Assembly (NCBI GenBank): GCA_964649745.1
Contig: CAZYQI010000001.1
Span: 62,001 to 126,000 of the forward strand
From: CAZEHS01 sp964649745
GTDB lineage: Bacteria > Bacillota > Clostridia > Peptostreptococcales > Acidaminobacteraceae
Direction: 5' to 3'
DNA length: 64,000 nt
Of this stretch, positions 14,463-24,042 are shown in pieces; position 1 is the first letter of the stretch, and each line of letters opens with the position of its first letter. Position numbers and translations under genes: made by a program. Below the pieces are notes generated by a model, which was not told the origin of the DNA, made no database searches, and saw only the letters and a list, made by a program, of their open reading frames with translations.

Positions 14463-15865
14463 GTCAGACCGGCCTGTTTCATCTTGTATTGAAGGTTTTG
14501 TCGGGATATTCCCAGAAATTTTGCAGCTTGAGAGATATTTAAACCTGACTTTTCAAGGGCTTCCAGCAGAAGCTCTCTTTCTATATTTTCAAGATATCCG
14601 TTCAAATCCCCGTTGAAGCCTTCCCTGCTCACAGGCGCCACGTTATTGACATAGCGATTCTGCAGCAGATCCACGTGAGCCGGCAGATGTTCCTTCCCCA
14701 CGACATGTTCATCGGTGACCATATTCATGGCACTTTCAATCACGTTCTGCAGTTCCCGGATGTTGCCTATCCAATTGAAGTTGCGAAACGCCTCCTGCAG
14801 CTCAAGGGAAAGCATCCACACATCCTTGCCCAGTTTATGATTAAAGCTGCGAATGAAGAATTCCGTTAACAACGGGATGTCATCCCTGCGTTCTCTCAGG
14901 GCTGGTATTTTTATATTGATTACGTTAAGCCTATAAAAAAGATCCTTCCTGAAGGCTCCCGTCTTCATCATCTCCTGAAGCGGTTCGTTACTTGCCGCGA
15001 TGATGCGCACATCCACCATCAGGTCTTTCAACCCCCCTACGCGGCGAACATAGTTTTCCTGCAACACCCGCAGGATCTTCGCCTGCAGGGGCAGACTCAT
15101 GGAGTTGATCTCATCAAGAAAAAGTGTTCCGCCGTGAGCCTGTTCAAAAAGTCCGGGCCTGTCCAGGGCACCGGTGAAGCTGCCTTTTGACGTGCCGAAC
15201 AGAATGCTCTCCAACAGGGTATCCGGCATGGCGGCGCAGTTGATGGCGATAAATGGCCTGTCACAACGGGAACACTCGTTGTGGATGCTTTGGGCGAAGA
15301 GTTCTTTCCCGGTTCCTGTCTCCCCTTCGATCAGAACGCTGGAATCGGTTTCCGCCGCCTTACGCGCAATGCGGATGGCGTTTACATACAAGGAGTGACG
15401 CCCAATAAGCATGTCAAAGGTATATTTCCTGGGCTTGGATTCCTGAGATTTTTGAGTGGGAATGAGCTTTTGATGAAGATCCATGATCTGCTCGGACAGG
15501 TTGCTTACATCGGTGAAGTTTTTGGCTATCTCAACCGCTCCAATGATTTTTCCCCCTTGGAAGATAGGAAAGGTGGTATTAACCGTGGAGATTCGTTTCC
15601 CTTTGAGGTTCAGATAGGACTGTTTCTGCTGATCGATGGTACGGCCTGTACTGAGGGCAGTCAGCAGCGTGCTGTTGGTGGGCTCCCAGTTGGGGAACAC
15701 CTCCAAGAGATGCCTGCCCAGCACTTCCTCCGCCACCAGCCCCTCAATATGCTCCATGGCTTCATTGTAAAAGAGACTTCGCCCGTCTGCATCGACAATG
15801 TGAACCCCTTCTTCAATGGAGTGCAAAATATTTTGCATCGCTTGTATCAATAAACGGTTATTCAT
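14447..15865 (-). CDS. PAS-AAA+-Fis sigma-54-dependent activator, probable regulator of ornithine degradation
   Basis: 472 residues from the ATG at 15865, which has AGGG about 9 bases upstream; an in-frame ATG at 15895 has none. Order: PAS domain (about 1-120, IVDADGRSLFYNEAMEHIEG), AAA+ domain with Walker A GETGTGKE, sigma-54 contact loop GSFTGA (Ala to Ser variant of GAFTGA), Walker B GTLFLDEI and arginine-finger region, then a C-terminal Fis-type helix-turn-helix ISQAAKFLGISRQNLQYKMK. The PAS domain likely senses a small ligand. The gene is directly upstream of ord, and the -24/-12 promoter there makes it the obvious activator of the ornithine operon. Confidence 0.88.
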   Translation of the reverse strand: MNNRLLIQAMQNILHSIEEGVHIVDADGRSLFYNEAMEHIEGLVAEEVLGRHLLEVFPNWEPTNSTLLTALSTGRTIDQQKQSYLNLKGKRISTVNTTFPIFQGGKIIGAVEIAKNFTDVSNLSEQIMDLHQKLIPTQKSQESKPRKYTFDMLIGRHSLYVNAIRIARKAAETDSSVLIEGETGTGKELFAQSIHNECSRCDRPFIAINCAAMPDTLLESILFGTSKGSFTGALDRPGLFEQAHGGTLFLDEINSMSLPLQAKILRVLQENYVRRVGGLKDLMVDVRIIAASNEPLQEMMKTGAFRKDLFYRLNVINIKIPALRERRDDIPLLTEFFIRSFNHKLGKDVWMLSLELQEAFRNFNWIGNIRELQNVIESAMNMVTDEHVVGKEHLPAHVDLLQNRYVNNVAPVSREGFNGDLNGYLENIERELLLEALEKSGLNISQAAKFLGISRQNLQYKMKQAGLTELCK

Positions 15866-15919
15866 GGCATTACACCCTTCATCTGAATGCGTCATTCAGC
15901 CAGTTTCATCGGTTGCTGT

Positions 15920-17965
15920 CTATTTTATTGAAAGTGCATAATCATCCAGTGCATTTTCCTCTGCTGTGACCATTTCCACAAATGCGGCTGCGATAATCGG
16001 ATCAAATTGTGTTCCTGCACATCTTTCTATTTCCATAAGCGCCATTTTACAGGTCATGGCCGTTTTGTAAGGCCGGTCGCTGGTCATGACATCATAGGAA
16101 TCCACAACGGAAATAATCCGGGATATAAGGGGAATATTCTCCCGCTGAAGACCTCGGGGATAGCCCTTTCCGTCCCATCGTTCATGATGGCAGAGAATGA
16201 ATTCTGCTACCTTGGCCATATTGGGTGATGAGAGAATAATGTGATAACCTGCCTCGGGATGCTTTTTCATAATCTGCCATTCGTCATCGTTTAATGGCCC
16301 CGCCTTCATCAGCACCGAATCCGGAATGCCGATTTTTCCAATATCATGCATAACAGCTGCCAGTGCCAACTCATCCATATCGTTGGCCCCAAGACCCATC
16401 CGCTTTCCCAGCCTTAATGCCATGGTTCGCAGGCGCTCCGCGTGAGATCGGGTTTCCGTGGTCTTTTCTTCCAAGGACGCCTGCAAGGAGTGGATAATGG
16501 CACTGCGAATGCTTTTGCTTTCATTAAGCTTATTGTGATACATATTGTCTTCCGCTTCTCGGAGGGCTTCCTCCAACAGAATCATATCGGAATCCCAGGA
16601 GGCAAAGCCCAAGGCGATGCTGGGCTTCATGCTGGTTCCCATGCATTCCTCACAAGCCGTCCGCACCCGTTCACAGACCATATTGGCCCCCACTTTTCCC
16701 ACACCGGGAAGAAGAATGGCGAACTCATCTCCGCTGAGCCTTGCCACGATGGCATCCAGATCTGAAACAGCATCCTCCAGTATCCGGCTGGTATGGACCA
16801 GCAACTGATCCCCCATGGTGTGACCAAAGGCATCATTGGCCAGCTTCAACCCATTCATATCCCCAATGATGATGGTTATCGGCCTCATCTGCTGCAGCTC
16901 CATATCCTGCATGGTCATATCAAAATGGAGACGGTTGTAAAGACCTGTCAGTCTGTCATGATAGGAAAGATATTCGATACGGGCCTCCGCAAGCTTTCTA
17001 TCGGTGATGTCGTAGGCCACGGTTTGTATTTCGTGGGGTATATCATCCTTATACAGGAGGCTGTTCCGCGTTTCTAAAACATGGGTGATCCCTTGAGCGG
17101 TAACAATCTTGAGCTCTACCGGATCGTTGAGATAGGCTTCCAGATATTTAAAGTCCTGCAGGTCTACCAAGGGTTGGTTTTCATCCAGAAAATCATGCAG
17201 TGTCTTCCCTTTTAACTGACTCCAGTTCAACCCCAACAGATTGAGGCATTCCCGATTCGCCGACGTAAAGTACCCCTCCAGATCACAGGTGAAAATCAAG
17301 GCGCTGGCATTTTCGAAAAGCTCTCTGTAGCGTACGTTGCTTTCAGACATCATGTCGTTCAACGCCACTTCGTCTGTAACATCACGGAGAATTCCTTTTT
17401 CCGACTGTAGCGCGCCGTCCTTGTCCCTTATCAGGATTGTCCAATCCTCAACCCACCGGGTCTCCCCGCTTCGTGTAACCACACGGTACATATACGTATA
17501 CTCATTGCGGTTGCTTTCCCGGGCCTTAAGGATGGTTCTCCGCACACGCTCCACATCCTCCGGATGCACCAGGTCATAGAAATCCACCGCCCCAGACAGA
17601 AGCTCCCCTGCTTCGTATCCAAAACGGCTGATATTCTGAGATACATGGGTGGCTGCTGCCTTTGAAGGAATCGGCCATTCAAATATGATGACCGGGCTCA
17701 GCTTCAGAAGCTCATTGGCAAAAGCCAGTTCTTTCATGGTTTTTTCAAGTGTTATGCATTCCTGTTCCCCTGTCCGGCTTTTCACCAAAACACCTGCAAC
17801 AAGGGCGACAAAAAGCATCACGGCCAGCACAAGAGCCAGTGTTCCACCAATCACGGGTTGAGATGCCAAACCAACTGTTATTGATAATACAGCTCCGGGA
17901 ACCATAACTCTATATAAAGTGACAATCGTCCTTTGATCCTTTTGTTTCATCGTTTCCTTGTCCAT
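15920..17965 (-). CDS. Membrane PAS-PAS-GGDEF-HD-GYP cyclic-di-GMP protein
   Basis: About 681 residues from an ATG at 17965 (GGGGA close upstream; ATGs at 17998 and 17950 are possible). Two N-terminal membrane helices are followed by two PAS domains (PEDVERVRRTILKARES; LFENASALIFTCDLEGYF), a GGDEF domain whose signature is SGDEF (ARLSGDEFAILLPG), and an HD-GYP domain with MHDIGKIGIPD, HPEAGYHI and HHERWDGKGYPRG all intact. HD-GYP domains hydrolyse cyclic di-GMP; the SGDEF variant may still be active or may only bind GTP. The signal is unknown. It lies 54 bases upstream of the activator gene, same strand. Confidence 0.88.
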   Translation of the reverse strand: MDKETMKQKDQRTIVTLYRVMVPGAVLSITVGLASQPVIGGTLALVLAVMLFVALVAGVLVKSRTGEQECITLEKTMKELAFANELLKLSPVIIFEWPIPSKAAATHVSQNISRFGYEAGELLSGAVDFYDLVHPEDVERVRRTILKARESNRNEYTYMYRVVTRSGETRWVEDWTILIRDKDGALQSEKGILRDVTDEVALNDMMSESNVRYRELFENASALIFTCDLEGYFTSANRECLNLLGLNWSQLKGKTLHDFLDENQPLVDLQDFKYLEAYLNDPVELKIVTAQGITHVLETRNSLLYKDDIPHEIQTVAYDITDRKLAEARIEYLSYHDRLTGLYNRLHFDMTMQDMELQQMRPITIIIGDMNGLKLANDAFGHTMGDQLLVHTSRILEDAVSDLDAIVARLSGDEFAILLPGVGKVGANMVCERVRTACEECMGTSMKPSIALGFASWDSDMILLEEALREAEDNMYHNKLNESKSIRSAIIHSLQASLEEKTTETRSHAERLRTMALRLGKRMGLGANDMDELALAAVMHDIGKIGIPDSVLMKAGPLNDDEWQIMKKHPEAGYHIILSSPNMAKVAEFILCHHERWDGKGYPRGLQRENIPLISRIISVVDSYDVMTSDRPYKTAMTCKMALMEIERCAGTQFDPIIAAAFVEMVTAEENALDDYALSIK

Positions 17966-18032
17966 AAATCCCCAACGGTTGTATTGACCTAACCTCATTA
18001 TACGCTATTTTGATGAAAGCTCTAGCATATAC

Positions 18033-18072
18033 AAAAAAACGGGTAATGCGACCTATATGGAGGCATTACCCG
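18033..18072 (-). terminator. Terminator of glyA
   Basis: The perfect 10-bp stem CGGGTAATGC (18040-18049) / GCATTACCCG (18063-18072) is followed on the minus strand by seven T residues, eight bases after the glyA stop. Confidence 0.88.
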
Positions 18073-18079
18073 AAGTATT

Positions 18080-19309
18080 TTAGTAAAGTGGAAACTTTCC
18101 GCAAATATCCCTGACCCTGGCCCGGATGGCTTCAACCGGCACTTGGCGTTCCAATGTGTCTGCGATCAATTCGCCCACCAGCACCATATCGCTTTCCTTC
18201 ATCCCCCGTGATGTGAGGGCCGGTGTTCCGATACGGATTCCGCTGGTTACGAAGGGGCTTTTGGTTTCATTGGGCACTGTATTCTTATTGACGGTGATGT
18301 GCACCTCTCCCAGCATCGCTTCCGCTTCTTTGCCGGTGAGCTCCTTGGCGGTAAGATCCAGAAGCATCAGGTGGTTGTCAGTGCCGCCGCTTACAAGGCG
18401 GAACCCTCGTTTTGTAAGGGTGTCGGCAAGGGTTTGGGCATTGTTGATCACCTGTTGCTGGTACACCTTAAACTCAGGCTGAAGGGCCTCTTTGAAGCAA
18501 ACCGCTTTGGAAGCGATGATGTGCATGAGAGGGCCGCCCTGGGTTCCCGGGAAAATGGCCTTATCGATTTCTTTGGCGAATTCCGCTTTACAAAGAATGG
18601 CGCCGCCCCGTGGGCCCCGGAGGGTCTTATGAGTGGTAGTGGTTACGAAATGAGCGTGATCACAGGGATTCTGGTGGAGTCCTGCAGCTACCAGACCCGC
18701 GATATGGGCCATATCCACCATCAGCAGTGCGCCCACCTCGTCGGCTATTTCACGGAACCGTTTAAAGTCGATTTTACGGGGATAGGCGCTGGCACCGGCA
18801 ACGATGAGCTTGGGCTTGCATTCCAGAGCCCGGGCGCGAACCACGTCGTAATCGATCATTTCTGTTTTTTCATCAACTCCGTAATCAACGAAATTGAAAT
18901 AAGTGCCGGAAATATTCACCGGGCTTCCGTGTGTAAGGTGACCGCCGTGGGAAAGCCGCATGCCCAGTACGGTATCCCCGGGCTTGATCATGGCGAAGTA
19001 TACGGCCATGTTGGCGTTGGCGCCGCTATGGGGCTGAACATTGGCGTGTTCTGCATTGAACAACTGCTTCAGACGGTCGATGGCCAGATTTTCAGCCACA
19101 TCGGCGAATTCACAGCCGCCGTAGTAGCGTTTAGCCGGGTATCCTTCGGCGTATTTGTTGGTAAGTACGGATCCCATGGTTTCCATCACTGCTCTGGACA
19201 CAAAATTCTCAGATGCAATCAGTTCCAGTCCATCGGTTTGGCGAGCCTTCTCATTTTCAAGACAGTCGAATATTTCTGAATCGGTTTCTTTCAAGAACGC
19301 GTAATTCAT
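18080..19309 (-). CDS. glyA: Serine hydroxymethyltransferase
   Basis: 409 residues, normal length. It interconverts serine and glycine with transfer of the one-carbon unit to tetrahydrofolate. Family marks: LIASENFVSRAVMETMGSVLTNKYAEGYP (key residues SENF and KYAEGYP), the PLP-binding lysine in TTTTHKTLRGPRGG, and VTSGIRIGTPALTSRGMKE near the C-terminus. It is preceded at 18 bases by an RseC-like gene and followed by its own terminator. Confidence 0.97.
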   Translation of the reverse strand: MNYAFLKETDSEIFDCLENEKARQTDGLELIASENFVSRAVMETMGSVLTNKYAEGYPAKRYYGGCEFADVAENLAIDRLKQLFNAEHANVQPHSGANANMAVYFAMIKPGDTVLGMRLSHGGHLTHGSPVNISGTYFNFVDYGVDEKTEMIDYDVVRARALECKPKLIVAGASAYPRKIDFKRFREIADEVGALLMVDMAHIAGLVAAGLHQNPCDHAHFVTTTTHKTLRGPRGGAILCKAEFAKEIDKAIFPGTQGGPLMHIIASKAVCFKEALQPEFKVYQQQVINNAQTLADTLTKRGFRLVSGGTDNHLMLLDLTAKELTGKEAEAMLGEVHITVNKNTVPNETKSPFVTSGIRIGTPALTSRGMKESDMVLVGELIADTLERQVPVEAIRARVRDICGKFPLY

Positions 19310-19327
19310 ACTTTTTTCCCCCTTGAA

Positions 19328-19774
19328 TTATTGGTTTTCCCCATCGATCCTGCAGATTTCAACTACTCTAGACAAATAGCGGCCGCTCTTTTGGAATCGG
19401 CCTTCATTCATCCGGATAACCATGAAGGATACCACCATCAGCACAGTGCCCACAATGGCTGCCACCAGGTCTGAATGCATCTCATAACCCAGCGCGGTCA
19501 TAACGGCCTTCCCAGCGAATACACCGGCCAGCAGTGCAATCAGTGGAATCGCATAAAAGATAAAGGCCGCCCGTACCACCTGAACAGACTCCAGATCTAC
19601 CTGCACCCTGTCCCCTACAGAGGCCCCAGCCTCGTTCAACGCTTCCACCAGCATATCCTTTGATTCTTCGCCACCATGGTTGCACGCTCCGCATTCACTG
19701 CAGGCCGAATGGCGGGCCAGGCGGACAACCGCTGTGTCATTGTGTGTTGCGGTAACAACACCGACCTTATTCAT
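19328..19774 (-). CDS. RseC/SoxR-reducing-system-like membrane protein
   Basis: 148 residues. The N-terminal cysteine cluster CSECGAC (about residues 25-31) follows a short beta-rich segment, and two membrane helices (about 70-90 and 103-122) follow, the arrangement of the RseC/MucC family. In clostridia such proteins often accompany Rnf or redox functions, but no rnf gene is present here. A good GGAGG precedes the ATG. Its role is not established in this context. Confidence 0.75.
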   Translation of the reverse strand: MNKVGVVTATHNDTAVVRLARHSACSECGACNHGGEESKDMLVEALNEAGASVGDRVQVDLESVQVVRAAFIFYAIPLIALLAGVFAGKAVMTALGYEMHSDLVAAIVGTVLMVVSFMVIRMNEGRFQKSGRYLSRVVEICRIDGENQ

Positions 19775-19851
19775 AAATTGCCTCCAACTCTATCTCCATT
19801 TAACCGTATTACAATAGGTGTGTCAATTGACATTCGTTCTATAAGAGTAAT

Positions 19852-19902
19852 GATAAACCCTTTGTTCTTCATATGTCCTTCATACGCGGCTAAGGGTTTA
19901 TC
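19852..19902 (-). terminator. Possible terminator after aspS
   Basis: The perfect 11-bp stem GATAAACCCTT / AAGGGTTTATC has a 29-nt loop and lies in the 148-base gap between aspS and the RseC-like gene. The T stretch following on the minus strand is weak, so termination is uncertain. Confidence 0.4.
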
Positions 19903-19922
19903 GCCTGACTTTTAATGTGCCT

Positions 19923-21707
19923 TTATTCTTCTTTAAGTGCCAGGGCAATGGAGAGCTCTTCCAGCTGTTTGTCTTCCGCTACTGCCGGGGCATCCGTCAT
20001 CAGGCAGGAGGCGTTTTGTGTTTTGGGGAAGGCAATGACCTCCCGGATGCTGTCGCTACCGGTAAGCAGCATGATCAGACGATCCAGGCCAAAAGCAATG
20101 CCACCGTGAGGAGGTGTTCCATAACGGAAGGCCTCCAACAGGAAGCCGAACTTCTCTTCCGACTCCTCTTTATCCATACCCAAGGCCTTGAACATGGTCT
20201 GCTGAAGCTGCTGATTGCTGATACGGATACTGCCGCCGCCCAGCTCCACGCCGTTGAGCACCAGATCGTACGCCCGGGCCCGTACCTTGTCCGGCTCGGT
20301 AAGGAGCTTGTCCACATCCTCCAGGACCGGGGATGTGAAGGGATGGTGCTTCGCCACATAACGGCCGCTTTCCTCATCGTGCTCATAAAGAGGGAATTCT
20401 GTTACCCATAAAAGCTTGAATTCATCGGATTTCAGCAGATTAAGCTGCTTGGCGGCCTCCTGACGGAGAGCCCCCAGGGATGCAAACGCCACATCCGCTT
20501 TATCCGCTACAAAAAGCAGGAAGTCATTCTCCCCGGCTTCCAGAGCATCCATCACGGCTTTCAACTCCGCTTCGGAGAAGAATTTGGCGATGGGCGACTG
20601 AACGCCTTCCGGTCCGGTTTTGATCCACGCCAGACCTTTGGCTCCATAGGTCTTGACGAATTCTCCCAGCTTGTCGATATCCTTTCGGCTGAACTTGTCG
20701 CCGAAGCCGTTCAAATTGATTCCCTTCACCCGGCCGCCGGATTCCGCAGCGCTTTTGAACACGCTGAAGCCACATTCCGCAACCAGGTCGGTGATATCCT
20801 TAAGCTCGAATCCGAATCGCACATCGGGCTTATCGGAGCCGTAGCGGTCCATGGCCTCGGCATAGGGCATACGCTGGAGCGGAAGTGCGACATCCACATC
20901 AAGGGCCTGCTTGAAAATCGTTTGGATCAGGCCTTCGTTGATGGTCATGACATCCTCTTCCTCAACGAAGGACATCTCGATATCGATCTGCGTAAATTCC
21001 GGCTGACGGTCCGCACGGAGATCTTCATCCCGGAAGCATTTGACGATTTGATAGTATCGGTCCATGCCGGAAACCATCAGCAGCTGCTTGAAAAGCTGTG
21101 GCGATTGGGGCAGCGCATAGAACTTGCCCGGATTCACACGGCTTGGTACCAGATAGTCCCGGGCCCCCTCCGGTGTAGGCTTGTTCAGCACAGGGGTTTC
21201 CACTTCAATAAATCCGTTGGTATCCAGGTAGTCCCGCACAATCTTGGCTACCTTGCTGCGGAAGATGAGCTTTTGCTGCATCTTGGGCTTTCGAAGATCC
21301 AGGTACCGATATTTAAGGCGCAGCCGTTCGCCGGCGTCGTCATCGTCGTTGATATGGATGGGGGGAACATCGGATTCCGAGAGTATCTTCAGTGAATCGG
21401 CAAAGATTTCGATGCGGCCTGTGGGCATCTTGTCATTGATGGATTCCCGAAGCCGAACGGTTCCCTTGACTGAGATAACAAATTCGCTGCGAAGAGCATC
21501 CGCCTTTTCAAGGGCTTCCTGGGAAACCGCCGGATCGAACACGATCTGGCAGATTCCTTCCCTGTCCCGAAGGTCCACAAAAATAAGTCCTCCCAGGTTA
21601 CGCCGCTTTTGTACCCAGCCCATCAGGCAAACGGACTGTCCGATATGCTCTTCCCGCAATGTACCGCTGTAATGGGTGCGCTTCCACCCGTCTAGAAATT
21701 CTGCCAT
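19923..21707 (-). CDS. aspS: Aspartyl-tRNA synthetase
   Basis: 594 residues, bacterial type. An OB-fold anticodon domain (LMGWVQKRRNLGGLIFVDLRD, key residues GWV and RRNLGG) is followed by the class II core: motif 2 FRDEDLRADRQPEFTQID and motif 3 GIAFGLDRLIMLL, with the bacterial GAD insertion between. GGAGG lies 7 bases before the ATG. It is downstream of hisS with a repeat element in between, an arrangement common in Bacillota, so it may be co-regulated by the hisS T-box. Discriminating and non-discriminating forms cannot be separated here. Confidence 0.96.
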   Translation of the reverse strand: MAEFLDGWKRTHYSGTLREEHIGQSVCLMGWVQKRRNLGGLIFVDLRDREGICQIVFDPAVSQEALEKADALRSEFVISVKGTVRLRESINDKMPTGRIEIFADSLKILSESDVPPIHINDDDDAGERLRLKYRYLDLRKPKMQQKLIFRSKVAKIVRDYLDTNGFIEVETPVLNKPTPEGARDYLVPSRVNPGKFYALPQSPQLFKQLLMVSGMDRYYQIVKCFRDEDLRADRQPEFTQIDIEMSFVEEEDVMTINEGLIQTIFKQALDVDVALPLQRMPYAEAMDRYGSDKPDVRFGFELKDITDLVAECGFSVFKSAAESGGRVKGINLNGFGDKFSRKDIDKLGEFVKTYGAKGLAWIKTGPEGVQSPIAKFFSEAELKAVMDALEAGENDFLLFVADKADVAFASLGALRQEAAKQLNLLKSDEFKLLWVTEFPLYEHDEESGRYVAKHHPFTSPVLEDVDKLLTEPDKVRARAYDLVLNGVELGGGSIRISNQQLQQTMFKALGMDKEESEEKFGFLLEAFRYGTPPHGGIAFGLDRLIMLLTGSDSIREVIAFPKTQNASCLMTDAPAVAEDKQLEELSIALALKEE

Positions 21708-21748
21708 CTTTGTGCCTCCAGAGTAATTATATTAAATGACACTACCTT

Positions 21749-21846
21749 ACTCCCACCGTCACCTTCGGTGCCACCTCCCTCATGAGGGAGGTCAAGATGC
21801 TCCATCTCCCCTCGCGAGGGGGATGTCACGAAGTGACAGGGGGAGT
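21749..21846. repeat. CTCCC/GTCAC repeat, module pair b
   Basis: It contains the same two modules as the element at 11332-11429, but in the opposite arrangement, with ACTCCC and GGGAGT at the outer ends and the CCTC/GAGG hairpins facing inward. It lies between hisS and aspS, within their presumed common transcript. Confidence 0.85.
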
Positions 21847-21849
21847 TCA

Positions 21850-23226
21850 TTAGTCAACCAATATCCCAACAATCTCCCCAAACGCCACACCCTTCTGCTC
21901 CCCGGTGCCCATGTTCTTCAGCTGGGCCTCGCCTTTTTCCAGTTCATCATCACCGATGATGAGGGAATAGCGTGCCCCTACCTTGTCGGCGAACTTGAAC
22001 TGGGCCTTGGTGCTGCGCTTCAGGTGGTCAATTTCAGCCTTGATGCCGTTACTCCGCAGGGTGCAGAGCAGCTCCATCCCTTTTACGAAGGCGGGTTCTC
22101 CCATGGCTACGATAAATACATCCATGGGGTCGGGCTTTGGAATTTCAATTCCCTGGCTCTCCAAGGTTAGCAGAAGCCGTTCGATACCCATGCCGAAGCC
22201 TACCCCTGGAACGGCCGGGCCTCCAACGGATTCGATAAGCCCGTCATATCGGCCGCCGCCGCATACGGTGCCTTGGGCTCCAATGGTGCCGGATACGAAC
22301 TCAAAGGCTGTACGGTTGTAATAATCCAGGCCGCGGACAATACCGGGGTCCACCGTATAGGGAACGTTCATCACTTCCAGATAGGACTTGGTCCGTTCAA
22401 AGTGATCGCTGCATTCCTCGCACAGGTGCTCCAGCATGTACGGGGCGCCCTTAATGGCCTCCTGGCAGCTTTCCACCTTGCAATCCAGAATGCGCATAGG
22501 ATTGGAGGTGTACCGCTCCTGGCAAGTACCGCAGAGCTTTTCAAGACGGTCGCCGATGAACTCTCTCAGGGTTTTGCCATAGTTGGGCTTGCATTTGGGA
22601 CAGCCAATGGAGTTGATGCGCAGCTCCAGGCCGGTAATGCCCAGTTCCTTAAAGAAATAGTGGGCCAGGGCAATAACCTCTGCATCCGCCGAGGGCTCGT
22701 AGGAGCCGAAGGTTTCGATGCCGAACTGATGAAACTGGCGAAGCCGACCGGCCTGGGGCCGTTCATGACGGAAACAGGGGGTCACATAATAAATTTTCGA
22801 GGGCTGAGGATCTGCATAAACCTTATTTTCAATAAAGGCACGCACCACCGGAGACGTTCCCTCCGGCTTCAGGGTGAAGTCGTTTTCGTCAAGCTTCTGA
22901 CGTTGCTTGGCATCTAATTCTTCGCGGTATTTACCGTTCCCGCTGACAAAATTGGCAAAGCCCTCCTCCGAAAGCCCACGCATAAAAACAGCATAATCCT
23001 TCAGTGCCACACCGCTCTTTACGGAGAACATTTCCTTTTGAACGATGTCTGTGGTTTCGCCTACTCCCCGTTTAAATAACGGTGTGGCTTCAAACATCGG
23101 GGTTCGCATCTCGCCATAGCCATATGCCGCGCAAATCTTGCGGAAGGCCGCTTCAACGTAATACCATTTGTAGATTTCCCCGGGCATGATGTCCTTGGTG
23201 CCTCTTGGTTTGTTGATTGGATTCAT
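21850..23226 (-). CDS. hisS: Histidyl-tRNA synthetase
   Basis: 458 residues. Class II enzyme: the N-terminus NKPRGTKDIMPGE and motif 1 region, motif 2 PCFRHERPQAGRLRQFHQFG, the histidine loop GLDYYNRTAFEF and motif 3 GFGMGIERLLL are present, followed by the C-terminal anticodon domain. A Cys-containing middle segment (CPKCKPNYG, CGTCQERY) is of the kind seen in some clostridial enzymes. AAGGAGG stands 7 bases before the ATG. Expression is predicted to be controlled by the T-box leader immediately upstream. Confidence 0.96.
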   Translation of the reverse strand: MNPINKPRGTKDIMPGEIYKWYYVEAAFRKICAAYGYGEMRTPMFEATPLFKRGVGETTDIVQKEMFSVKSGVALKDYAVFMRGLSEEGFANFVSGNGKYREELDAKQRQKLDENDFTLKPEGTSPVVRAFIENKVYADPQPSKIYYVTPCFRHERPQAGRLRQFHQFGIETFGSYEPSADAEVIALAHYFFKELGITGLELRINSIGCPKCKPNYGKTLREFIGDRLEKLCGTCQERYTSNPMRILDCKVESCQEAIKGAPYMLEHLCEECSDHFERTKSYLEVMNVPYTVDPGIVRGLDYYNRTAFEFVSGTIGAQGTVCGGGRYDGLIESVGGPAVPGVGFGMGIERLLLTLESQGIEIPKPDPMDVFIVAMGEPAFVKGMELLCTLRSNGIKAEIDHLKRSTKAQFKFADKVGARYSLIIGDDELEKGEAQLKNMGTGEQKGVAFGEIVGILVD

Positions 23227-23434
23227 GGTTTCCCTCCTTTAAAATGAACAAAAAAACCCAGACCACATAGGGACGGATTTTCATCCGCGGTACCACCCTA
23301 CTTGGCTGAGCCCACTCTTTGATTTCACGCGTTACAGGGTGTCTTCATGCAGGTTTGTTCCACCGGGCTCCCACTGTCCCCGGCTCGCTTAAGTAAACCC
23401 TCTGCCTTACTCTTCCCAACGTGCACGATGCATT
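23227..23434 (-). promoter_or_regulatory. T-box leader of hisS
   Basis: The minus strand contains the canonical T-box sequence AGGGTGGTACCGCG at 23286-23299. It is preceded by a long structured stem I region and followed by a GGAT/ATCC hairpin and a run of seven T residues just before the ribosome site. Uncharged tRNA binding would favour antitermination. I could not fix the specifier codon with certainty. Confidence 0.9.
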
Positions 23435-23440
23435 TATTGA

Positions 23441-23469
23441 AGTATATCGCATCCCTTTGAGATGGTCAA
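23441..23469 (-). promoter_or_regulatory. Sigma-A promoter of the hisS T-box transcript
   Basis: TTGACC (23464-23469) and TATACT (23441-23446) are separated by exactly 17 bases on the minus strand, placing the start of transcription near 23434 at the beginning of the T-box leader. Confidence 0.78.
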
Positions 23470-23477
23470 GACTCCGG

Positions 23478-24014
23478 TTACTTCAATACCTTATAGTGGC
23501 TTTGTACAAAACCCCATGGAAGATTTTTCGATTTAATCAACTTAAGGGGAATGTCGCGGTCCAGAGAACCGAACAGCGGAATGCCTCTTCCCAAAAGAAT
23601 TTGTATGCGGGTGAGGGTTATCTCGTCCAACAAACCATCCCGCAAAAAACTTTGAATCGTTTTTCCCCCATCCACATAGGCATGGCGGAAGGATTGTTCA
23701 TCCAAGCGGTTCAACAGCTCCCTGGGAGTACAGGAAACCAGCTCCACCTTGCCCTCCAGCCCCGCAGGAAGCGCCTTCAGCGTAGAAGTCATCACCTTGA
23801 CCTGAGTGCCTTCATAGGGCCAGAAATCAAAACCCAATACCTTTTCAAAGGTGTTGCGTCCCATGATGATGACATCGATATTACTGATGAATTCCCGATA
23901 GCTGCTGTCATCGGCTGCAATGGATGAATAGTGGTCCAGCCAGTCCAAATTGCCGTCTTCACGGGCGATAAAGCCATCAACGCTGGTTGCCACAAATGCG
24001 GATGTACGAATCAT
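23478..24014 (-). CDS. Dihydrofolate reductase-like (RibD C-terminal domain) protein
   Basis: 178 residues. The N-terminus RTSAFVATSVDGFIAREDG, VIIMGRNTFEKVLGF and the C-terminal VDGGKTIQSFLRDGLLDEITLTRIQILLGRGIPLF pattern (key residues VDGG and LGxGxPLF) define the YyaP/RibD-C group of NADPH reductases. Substrate unknown; these proteins are usually monocistronic accessory genes. GGAGG precedes the ATG. There is no link to its neighbours other than strand. Confidence 0.83.
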   Translation of the reverse strand: MIRTSAFVATSVDGFIAREDGNLDWLDHYSSIAADDSSYREFISNIDVIIMGRNTFEKVLGFDFWPYEGTQVKVMTSTLKALPAGLEGKVELVSCTPRELLNRLDEQSFRHAYVDGGKTIQSFLRDGLLDEITLTRIQILLGRGIPLFGSLDRDIPLKLIKSKNLPWGFVQSHYKVLK

Positions 24015-24042
24015 AAAGCCTCCAAATTGAATTTACTATTGC

